Shown: in pieces, positions 1 through 5,061 of the stretch
Position numbering within the stretch: position 1 is the first letter of the stretch
Layout: each line of letters begins with the position of its first letter
Assembly (NCBI GenBank): GCA_030641695.1
Contig: DAOWGY010000286.1
Location: forward strand, 1 to 7,436
Source: Gammaproteobacteria bacterium
GTDB lineage: Bacteria > Pseudomonadota > Gammaproteobacteria > Steroidobacterales > Woeseiaceae
DNA length: 7,436 bases
Direction: 5' to 3'
Program-made: the position numbers and the translations under genes
Notes under the pieces: generated by a model
What the model was told of the DNA's origin: nothing
Seen by the model: only the letters and a program-made list of their open reading frames with translations
The model's database searches: none

Positions 1-52
1 ACTCTTCAACTGCCGTTAACTTTACACCATTGCGAAGGCCCGGGAGCCACGA
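1..52. other. Left edge, no gene assigned
   Basis: The first 52 bases precede the permease start. They could hold the tail of an upstream gene: one frame ends at TAA 17-19, while the other two stay open beyond 53. Too little sequence is present to choose between them. Confidence 0.3.
42..46 (+). promoter_or_regulatory. Ribosome binding site deciding the TTG start of the permease
   Basis: GGGAG lies 6 nt before the TTG at 53. The reading frame is closed by a TAA at 17-19, and no ATG or GTG lies between that stop and 53, so this site plus TTG is the best start. Seen directly; use of the site is inferred. Confidence 0.6.
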
Positions 53-1036
53 TTGTTCACCCGCCACACTACAACGCTATTCGCAGGACTGATCCTGATC
101 GCCGCAACCGCTTTGTTCGCCGCGCTGGCGTCCGGCAGCGCTGACGTCAGCATTGCGGACACCGTCGCCGCGTTGCGGGGCGATGCCTCGCAGCAGATAC
201 GGACGCTGGTGCTGGAGCTGCGGCTGCCGCGCGCACTGACCGCCTTTGGCGTAGGCGGGCTGCTCGCCGTTGCGGGCGTGTTGATGCAGGTGCTGCTGCG
301 CAATCCGCTCGCGGATCCCTACATTCTCGGCACATCCGGTGGCGCGGCTGTTGCGGCTTTGCTGGCCATGCTTCTCGGGCTCTCGAGCGTCGTCGTCGAT
401 CTCGCCGCCTTCGGTGGGGCGATGGCCGCAACGCTGCTGGTGTTTTCGATCGCCCATGGCACGGGCGCGTGGACGCCGACCCGGCTGTTGCTGACCGGCG
501 TGGTTCTCGCCGCCGGTTTCAGTGCGGCAACGACGTTACTGCTGGCACTAAGCCCGGACCAGCATCTTCGCGGCATGTTGTTCTGGCTGATGGGCGACCT
601 GAGTTTTGCCTACGAGCCCGCCCGCATCCTTTGGCTGCTACTCGTATTGACCCTGGCAGCGACGCTGATCGCAAGACACCTGAACGTGCTTGCCCGCGGT
701 GAACTGCAGGCCGCTATCGTCGGGCTACCGGTGACGGGTTTCCGTTATCTCATTTTCATTGCCGCATCGCTCGCGACAGCGCTCGCCGTCACGAGCGTGG
801 GTGTCATCGGCTTCATCGGCCTGGTGATCCCTCACCTGATTCGAATCTTCGTCGGCAGTGACCACCGTATCGTCGTGCCGGCCTCGGCGCTTGCCGGAGG
901 CGCGCTACTGGTCATCGCCGACACGCTCGCACGCACGATACTCGCGCCGCGACAATTGCCGGTCGGTGCGCTAACCGCGGCCATCGGCGTGCCATTGTTT
1001 CTCTTGTTGATGAGCCGTAGTCGGCTCAATCGCTAA
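53..1036 (+). CDS. FecCD/BtuC-family ABC importer permease
   Basis: An inner-membrane permease subunit of a type II ABC importer, the family that moves vitamin B12, ferric siderophores or haem from the periplasm to the cytoplasm. The 327 residues match the family (E. coli BtuC is 326) and are almost all hydrophobic helices. Signatures in order are RLPR at 57-60, the RNPLADPYILGTSGGA block at 83-98, FWLMGDLS at 177-184, the GFIGLVIPHLIR coupling-loop region at 253-264 that would contact the ATPase, and QLPVGALTAAIG at 301-312. Translation starts at TTG 53. The gene is probably the end of a longer operon whose upstream part is outside the window. No ATPase gene follows: the next gene converges and its stop codon overlaps this one. 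Substrate is not readable from sequence; cobalamin or a siderophore is the usual guess. Family call is very secure, substrate is not. Confidence 0.95.
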   Translation: MFTRHTTTLFAGLILIAATALFAALASGSADVSIADTVAALRGDASQQIRTLVLELRLPRALTAFGVGGLLAVAGVLMQVLLRNPLADPYILGTSGGAAVAALLAMLLGLSSVVVDLAAFGGAMAATLLVFSIAHGTGAWTPTRLLLTGVVLAAGFSAATTLLLALSPDQHLRGMLFWLMGDLSFAYEPARILWLLLVLTLAATLIARHLNVLARGELQAAIVGLPVTGFRYLIFIAASLATALAVTSVGVIGFIGLVIPHLIRIFVGSDHRIVVPASALAGGALLVIADTLARTILAPRQLPVGALTAAIGVPLFLLLMSRSRLNR

Positions 1037-2031
1037 CGGTAGGATGCGCGTTCCGCAAGTTTGACGGCGTCGACCTCGTTGAAACCGGCAATGCCGACGT
1101 TGCGCTCAAAAGATGCGGCCATGCCCCGATTGGCCTCCTCCTCCGCCTCGCTGTTGGCCGGATACAGTCCGCTGCCCTTCGCATGCGCCACCTGTGCCTT
1201 CGTGCCGATGAGCCACTCGACAAGCTGCCGCGCCGTGTCCGGGCTACGCGCGTGCCGTCCGATACCGACAGCTTCGACATCGCTATAGCCGGGCTGCGGC
1301 CAAATCGCCGCGACCGTGGGCCTTCGAAATCGATGCAACGCGAGGCGCGAGACGACGCCCACGGCGCAAGTGCCCTCTTCGATGGCCTGCAGCAACTCCT
1401 GTTCACTCTCGTAGGGCGGCAACGCGAGATTCGCGATCCAGCCACGCACGATGATTTCCGCCGGGCGCACGCCATGATCCGCGATCAGGTTGGCTATCAA
1501 CGTGCGGTTGACCGCAAGCGACGACGACGAAAGACACAACCGGGACAGGAAGTCGGGCTCGCCCAGATTCTCGTATTTCGCAACTACGTCACAGTCGACC
1601 TGGCTATCCGCGTTGCACACGAGGTAAATCGGGGAAAAACCGATCGCGGTCCAGTAGCCGTCGGGATCGCGCAGCGAATCGGGAACGAATTGGGTAACGC
1701 TGTCCGACTGTAGCGGCAAGAGCGCACCCTCCTCCGCCGCTTGCCAGATACCGTGCACTGACCGCGTCAGCAGCACGTCGGCCGGTGGCGAGCCGCGCTT
1801 CTCGATGACTTCGCTAACGATTTGCGGCTCCGGCCTGTGCCTCACCGTCACCGGAATGCCCGTCGTCCGGGTGAATTCGGCGAACAACGACGGCAGGTAG
1901 TTCTCGTCTACGTAAGAGGCGTACACGACGATTGGCTCAGGTCGTGATGTGGGCTCTGCCGGCACCTCGGGTGCCGGCTTGCACCCACAGAGGACAACAG
2001 CCGCCGCCAATAATGCGCGGCGGCCGATCAC
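1033..2031 (-). CDS. Solute-binding lipoprotein of the Fe3+-type (FbpA-like) ABC family
   Basis: A predicted periplasmic, lipid-anchored substrate-binding protein of 332 residues. The N-terminus is a lipoprotein signal: MIGRR, a hydrophobic run, then lipobox LCGC with Cys17 as the anchor. Lys at +2 rather than Asp suggests no inner-membrane retention by the E. coli rule. A Pro/Glu linker (18-33) leads into the fold: IVVYASYVDENYLPSLF (34-50), TGIPVTV (57-63), PPADVLLTR (82-90), GYWTAIGF (125-132), and GTCAVGVVSRL (220-230), which aligns to the family region that often carries paired iron-binding tyrosines. None are here. Four further cysteines (139, 147, 166, 222) could form disulfides. The start is GTG at 2031, overlapping the upstream diguanylate cyclase stop as GTGA, so translational coupling is likely. 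No cognate permease or ATPase is adjacent; the converging FecCD permease belongs to a different importer class. Family secure; ligand unknown. Confidence 0.85.
   Translation of the reverse strand: MIGRRALLAAAVVLCGCKPAPEVPAEPTSRPEPIVVYASYVDENYLPSLFAEFTRTTGIPVTVRHRPEPQIVSEVIEKRGSPPADVLLTRSVHGIWQAAEEGALLPLQSDSVTQFVPDSLRDPDGYWTAIGFSPIYLVCNADSQVDCDVVAKYENLGEPDFLSRLCLSSSSLAVNRTLIANLIADHGVRPAEIIVRGWIANLALPPYESEQELLQAIEEGTCAVGVVSRLALHRFRRPTVAAIWPQPGYSDVEAVGIGRHARSPDTARQLVEWLIGTKAQVAHAKGSGLYPANSEAEEEANRGMAASFERNVGIAGFNEVDAVKLAERASYR
1958..1978 (-). repeat. Perfect 9-bp inverted repeat inside the lipoprotein linker
   Basis: GCCGGCACC and GGTGCCGGC face each other across a 3-base loop (TCG). On the minus-strand mRNA this is a very GC-rich hairpin beginning about 53 nt after the GTG start, within codons for the Pro/Glu linker just after lipobox Cys17. 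It could pause ribosomes or RNA polymerase, or simply reflect repetitive Pro-Ala-Glu codons. Confidence 0.6.
2028..2031 (-). promoter_or_regulatory. GTGA stop/start overlap coupling cyclase and lipoprotein
   Basis: On the minus strand the last codon of the diguanylate cyclase (TGA, 2030-2028) overlaps the GTG start of the binding protein (2031-2029) by three bases. Such 4-base junctions usually mean the downstream gene is translated by reinitiating ribosomes. The overlap is seen; coupling is inferred. Confidence 0.7.
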
Positions 2032-3128
2032 GCCGCAGCTTCAGCAGCGACGCGATCCCTGCCAGCAGCTTTGGCAACGTAAAGTGCGACATCTGCCCGG
2101 GCGATCAACGCATCGCCCAGCGTTTTGAAGTCGTTTGCGCTCACGTCCGGCATTGCCTCCGAGATACCGATCGACACGGTTACGTCAACCGCGCCGGCGG
2201 CCGGCATGTCAATCGGCGTCGCGGCTACAGTGCGACGAATACGTTCGGCCAGATTCCTGCCCGCAGCACTATCTGTATTCGGCAAAAGAATGACGAACTC
2301 CTCACCACCGTATCGCGCAGCGATGTCACTGGCGCGCACCTGCGATTCGATACGATGTGCCAGTTCGCGTAGCACTGCATCACCGGCCGCATGTCCCCAT
2401 GTGTCGTTAATTCGTTTGAAGTGATCGATGTCGAGCATCAGGCAAACCAGGTTGCTGCGGTCCCTGCGCGCCCGGGCCAGCTCCTCCTTGATACGCGCAA
2501 GCAGATAACGCCGGTTGTGCCAGCCGGTCAGAACATCAGTAAACCCGCTGCGGCGCAGTCGCGCCCGGTTCACTGCGTTTTCAATGGCAAACGACGCGAT
2601 AACGCCGAGTTGCGCGAGGAAATCGCTCGCAAGACGCCGCTCGAATCGATCACCGTCGGCACTTCCAAGGTTGATGCTGCCAATCAGGTCGCCCTGATGC
2701 CGCAGCGGTATCATCGCGACGCTGGCGATATTTGTGGCATTGCCGAATATCATCTGGTGATCACAGGCGGCGTAGGCGCCGAGCCAGGGTCGACGCAGAG
2801 CAACGTATTGCGGTGCAAATCCGGACAGCGACTCGACCAGGTGCAGTTTCGATTCCCTGCTATTCGTGCGCATCGTCGTCAACAGATGGCGGACGTCGTG
2901 ACCGGGATCGCAGAGGACGACGCTCACGCATTCGAGCCCGTAGCTGTCACGCAAACCGTCGGTCATCTCGTCGAAAAGTGACACAAGATCCGGGGCCTGT
3001 AGCAGACGCAGCTGGCGTCGCTGCGAGTGTCGTAGTTTTTCGTCGTTGCGCGCGACTTCCGCCGTCAATGCCTCGAGCCGGCGTTGCGTCGATTCGAGTT
3101 TTGCCTTGAGTTCCTCTGCGGTCTGCAT
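2028..3128 (-). CDS. Diguanylate cyclase with N-terminal coiled coil and GAF/DUF484-like region
   Basis: A predicted soluble enzyme of 366 residues that makes cyclic di-GMP from two GTP. Residues 1-44 are charged and heptad-like (coiled coil, likely dimerising). Residues about 45-190 resemble a GAF/DUF484-type sensor, including VAMIPLRHQGDLIGSINLGS (137-156). The GGDEF domain runs from about 195 to the end: DVLTGWHNRRYL (198-209), metal/GTP-binding DIDHFKRIND (233-242), signature GGEEF (274-278) and ADVALYVAKAAGRDR (345-359). RASD at 265-268 sits exactly five residues before GGEEF, matching the allosteric product-inhibition I-site. All key residues are intact, so activity is expected. There is no signal peptide or membrane helix, so it should sense a cytoplasmic cue. 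The ATG at 3128 has a good ribosome site. The gene lies 87 nt after tyrA and overlaps the lipoprotein gene downstream. The sensed signal is unknown. Confidence 0.95.
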   Translation of the reverse strand: MQTAEELKAKLESTQRRLEALTAEVARNDEKLRHSQRRQLRLLQAPDLVSLFDEMTDGLRDSYGLECVSVVLCDPGHDVRHLLTTMRTNSRESKLHLVESLSGFAPQYVALRRPWLGAYAACDHQMIFGNATNIASVAMIPLRHQGDLIGSINLGSADGDRFERRLASDFLAQLGVIASFAIENAVNRARLRRSGFTDVLTGWHNRRYLLARIKEELARARRDRSNLVCLMLDIDHFKRINDTWGHAAGDAVLRELAHRIESQVRASDIAARYGGEEFVILLPNTDSAAGRNLAERIRRTVAATPIDMPAAGAVDVTVSIGISEAMPDVSANDFKTLGDALIARADVALYVAKAAGRDRVAAEAAA

Positions 3129-3137
3129 CGCCCGGGA

Positions 3138-3144
3138 TCCTTCC
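3138..3144 (-). promoter_or_regulatory. Ribosome binding site of the diguanylate cyclase
   Basis: Read on the minus strand, GGAAGGA stands 9 nt before the ATG at 3128. It overlaps the near arm of a 6-bp inverted repeat (CCGTCG at 3143-3148 and CGACGG at 3172-3177), which might modulate access to it; that part is speculative. Confidence 0.6.
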
Positions 3145-3215
3145 GTCGGATAACGATTCTTTTACCAGATTCGACGGCGCGCGTCGCGCGACCGGCCCAC
3201 AGAACCATGCCGGCT

Positions 3216-4301
3216 TCAGGCACGCAGAGCGAGGTAGTCGCGTCCCTTCTGCATGAGATCGACGAAGCCCTGCTCGTCGCCGCTCGCGACCAGCTCCCGG
3301 ATACGTTTTGCAGCGTCGGCCAGCGCGTCGAGAGGCCTGAGTCCGAACTTATTGAGATGCTGGATCTCGAAGTACATGTGCGGGTTGTCGTGTGCAACCG
3401 CACCTGATACCAGCAGCTGCGAGTCAAACGTCGTCGATGACATGCGGGCGAGCTTCGGCGCCGCTTCGCCGCTCTCCGCCAGCGCCGTAAAGAATGCGAT
3501 ATTCAGCGCATGCGACAAGCCGAGTACATAGGCGATCAGCCTGTCGTGATCGTCGAGGCCCATGTCGAGTTGCTCAACCATCGTCGCGGCGAACAATTCC
3601 TTGGCGGCAGCGGTCGCCTCGGTTGACCCGGCATCACAGACAATCAGGTGTCGCCCTGACAGCAGCCGCGTATCGGGACCGTACATGGGATGCAATGACG
3701 TCACCTTGCAGCCCGCACTCCTGAGCTCTCGCAGGCCGTCGATGAGAGGCGTTTTCAGTGACCCGATGTCGAACACGACGCCAGGCGGCTTCAATACGGC
3801 GAGTTGCGCCAGAATCCTGCCCGAGACAGCGAGCGGTGTTGCCACGACGATGACGTCGTAATCGACTCCCGCGTCTGTCCAGTTCCTGAACCTCCCCGGA
3901 CCGTCTTCCACCGATGAGTCGGCGATCGTTGTCTGGAATCCCTGGCTCGTAAAAAATTCGGCAAACCAGTTGCCCATCTTGCCGGCGCCACCGATAACGA
4001 GAACCTGCCGGCCATCGCCCTTGCCCTCGGCAATGACCCGATCTCTTTCCTGGCTGGCCAGCGACGAGCGGATCAATGTCGTCAGAATATTCTCGGCGAG
4101 TTCCGGATCCACGCCGAGCTCGCTCGCCTGCGCGCGTCCCTTGTCGACGACGTCTTTTTCGCGTGCGTAATCACGTGTCGCCGTTCCCTGCGACAGCTTG
4201 TTGCGACCGATATCGCCCACGATGCGTTCGCGATCTGCGATCAGGTCTATGATTTGTCGGTCGATGTTGGAAAGCGCGTCACGCAGGTTTTCGAGGCTCA
4301 T
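3216..4301 (-). CDS. tyrA: Bifunctional chorismate mutase / prephenate dehydrogenase (T-protein)
   Basis: A cytoplasmic enzyme of tyrosine synthesis: chorismate is rearranged to prephenate, then oxidatively decarboxylated with NAD+ to 4-hydroxyphenylpyruvate. It has 361 residues (E. coli TyrA 373). The mutase domain (1-88) keeps every residue expected from the E. coli P-protein mutase: Arg7, Arg24, Lys35, Asp44, Arg47, Glu48, Ser80 and Gln84. The dehydrogenase domain (about 98-361) has the Rossmann loop GGAGKMG (104-110) and SLHPMYGPD (202-210), whose His204 matches catalytic His197 of E. coli; His252 and His264 are also shared. By an ungapped alignment, the prephenate-binding Arg294 of E. 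coli is Ala301 here and Arg286 is Asp293, in the segment STTFDSQLLVSGAVA (289-303). Substrate binding must therefore differ, or use arginines elsewhere; arogenate use is possible. The ATG at 4301 has only a weak ribosome site (GGA). First gene of a likely three-gene minus-strand cluster. Confidence 0.93.
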   Translation of the reverse strand: MSLENLRDALSNIDRQIIDLIADRERIVGDIGRNKLSQGTATRDYAREKDVVDKGRAQASELGVDPELAENILTTLIRSSLASQERDRVIAEGKGDGRQVLVIGGAGKMGNWFAEFFTSQGFQTTIADSSVEDGPGRFRNWTDAGVDYDVIVVATPLAVSGRILAQLAVLKPPGVVFDIGSLKTPLIDGLRELRSAGCKVTSLHPMYGPDTRLLSGRHLIVCDAGSTEATAAAKELFAATMVEQLDMGLDDHDRLIAYVLGLSHALNIAFFTALAESGEAAPKLARMSSTTFDSQLLVSGAVAHDNPHMYFEIQHLNKFGLRPLDALADAAKRIRELVASGDEQGFVDLMQKGRDYLALRA

Positions 4302-4309
4302 TGGAAGTC

Positions 4310-4356
4310 CGGGACTCTTGCTGTAACTATCAGGAGTCTGTTTTACATGAGTCCCG
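4310..4356 (-). promoter_or_regulatory. Possible tyrA leader with alternative stem-loops
   Basis: Just upstream of the tyrA ATG, GAGTCCCG (proximal, read on the minus strand) can pair with CGGGACTC 31 nt further upstream, an 8-bp perfect stem. A second GACTC copy inside the loop (plus-strand 4334-4338) can pair with the same GAGTC, so two stems are mutually exclusive. The weak ribosome site abuts the stem. This may tune tyrA initiation. No leader peptide rich in Tyr or Phe codons was seen; the only ATG in the loop is followed directly by TAA. No convincing promoter could be assigned. Stems are seen; function is a guess. Confidence 0.3.
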
Positions 4357-4368
4357 CAAGCGTGAGCA

Positions 4369-4398
4369 AGCCGGCCCGCAAACGAGAGCGGGCCGGCT
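4369..4398 (-). terminator. Strong GC-rich stem-loop after the small secreted-protein gene
   Basis: An 11-bp perfect inverted repeat, AGCCGGCCCGC and GCGGGCCGGCT, with an 8-base loop. It begins 26 nt past the stop of the 4425-4853 gene, the right place for a terminator that would separate it from tyrA. It lacks a T-tract on the minus strand; on the plus strand it is followed by GCATTTATT. It may therefore be a weak or bidirectional terminator or an mRNA 3'-end stabiliser. Confidence 0.5.
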
Positions 4399-4424
4399 GC
4401 ATTTATTGCCCGGCACGGGCAACA

Positions 4425-4853
4425 TCAGTCGTTGTATCGATGACGTCGGCGCGTATCGTGGTTCGAGCCATGGCGCCGATCCCGTCCACGGTGCTCGTAG
4501 TCACGCCAATAGCGCTGATACCAGTCGTAGCTATGGTGGCGCCCACCGTAGTAGCTTGAGTGATGGCGGTGCCGGTAGTAGCGGCGTTCCCAGTGATAGA
4601 TCTCGTAAAGCTGCGGCCAGGCAAGCTGACGATTGTGGCGCAGCGAAGAACGGTAATACCACTTGCGAAATCCCTTGTTGTGCTGCAGCCAATCGGGCAT
4701 ATGCCTGTAGCGATGGATGCCGCGATGGGTGCCGGCGCGATAGTGATTCGGCGGATCATAATAATTATGGACCCGATCGTGCGCCGATGCTGTTTCGACG
4801 CTTCCCAGGAGCAAGCCTCCCAGTGCGATAAACGTGCCGATTAACTTCAACAT
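4425..4853 (-). CDS. Small secreted His/Arg/Tyr-rich protein of unknown function
   Basis: I do not recognise a characterised family. The 142-residue product begins with a clear Sec signal peptide (Met-Leu-Lys, hydrophobic core 4-17, cleavage after ASA at residue 24), so export to the periplasm or beyond is expected. The 118-residue mature chain has about 24 Arg, 18 His, 17 Tyr and 6 Trp and no Cys. A more ordered-looking block lies at residues 52-93, with MPDWLQHNKGFRKWYYRSSL, then LAWPQLYEIYHWERRYY; the tail after about 94 is low-complexity His/Tyr/Arg/Asp. The start was set at ATG 4853 because GGAGG stands 5 nt upstream (4863-4859) and the signal peptide begins there; the frame stays open to an ATG at 4910 without support. 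It is divergent from frmA and followed by a stem-loop, so it is probably a single-gene unit. Metal, nucleic-acid or envelope-polymer binding would fit the composition, but is speculation. Confidence 0.8.
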   Translation of the reverse strand: MLKLIGTFIALGGLLLGSVETASAHDRVHNYYDPPNHYRAGTHRGIHRYRHMPDWLQHNKGFRKWYYRSSLRHNRQLAWPQLYEIYHWERRYYRHRHHSSYYGGRHHSYDWYQRYWRDYEHRGRDRRHGSNHDTRRRHRYND

Positions 4854-5061
4854 GATGGCCTCCGGTTGTGCCGTGATTCGAGCCCAGATTAGACGCCACC
4901 GCATGAACATGGCCTTAACACAAGTGCCTGTTTTTATTGATTAAATGAACAAGAGATGAACAGCTTCGGCGAACGTCTCGCGGTCCGCGGGGTGTTGCGG
5001 GCGGGACAATCGTGCGACTATCCGCGGTGCAAACAAGAACAACCTGCGGAGCCGAAAAACG
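4854..5061. promoter_or_regulatory. Divergent promoter region between the secreted-protein gene and frmA
   Basis: This 208-base gap separates two genes that point apart, so promoters for both should lie here. The only A/T-rich patch is about 4931-4948 (TTTTTATTGATTAAATGA), preceded by TTAACA at 4915-4920; it is the most likely core promoter zone, though -35/-10 spacing is not clean on either strand. Nearer frmA, the presumed untranslated leader holds two copies of TCCGCGG (4984-4990 and 5021-5027) that could pair. The frmA ribosome site is GGAG at 5048-5051, 10 nt before its ATG. No operator for a named regulator was recognised. Confidence 0.5.
4859..4863 (-). promoter_or_regulatory. Ribosome binding site fixing the start of the small secreted protein
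   Basis: A perfect GGAGG on the minus strand, 5 nt before the ATG at 4853. It falls inside the longer open frame that begins at 4910 and shows that the shorter product, starting at the signal peptide, is the real one. Confidence 0.75.

Noticed and set aside
1183..1713. Plus-strand open frame of 176 codons opposite the lipoprotein gene
   Set aside because: The minus-strand frame encodes a recognisable binding protein with signal peptide; the plus frame has no motif or ribosome site and is a shadow.
1033..2031. Binding lipoprotein as the partner of the adjacent FecCD permease
   Set aside because: FecCD permeases use BtuF/FhuD-type binding proteins, not the FbpA-type fold, and the two genes converge instead of sharing a transcript.
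3183..3192. GTCGCGCGAC palindrome between tyrA and the cyclase gene, considered as an operator or terminator
   Set aside because: It sits in a CG-alternating stretch where such palindromes arise easily, has no T-tract and only 10 bases.
4340..4350. ATG-TAA minimal start-stop in the tyrA leader (minus strand), considered as a regulatory mini-ORF
   Set aside because: No ribosome site precedes it and a single instance cannot be told from chance.
4301..4831. Plus-strand open frame of 176 codons across the tyrA leader and the secreted-protein gene
   Set aside because: Ser/Gly/Asp/Ala-rich antisense translation of His/Arg/Tyr codons; it crosses the stem-loop and has no ribosome site or family features.
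4425..4910. Longer version of the small secreted protein starting at 4910
   Set aside because: The extra 19 residues hide the signal peptide, lack an upstream ribosome site, and contain the perfect GGAGG that serves the ATG at 4853.
4984..5027. Two TCCGCGG copies in the frmA leader, considered as operator half-sites
   Set aside because: Seven-base GC-only repeats are expected by chance at this base composition, and spacing matches no regulator I know. Kept only as a note in the promoter entry.
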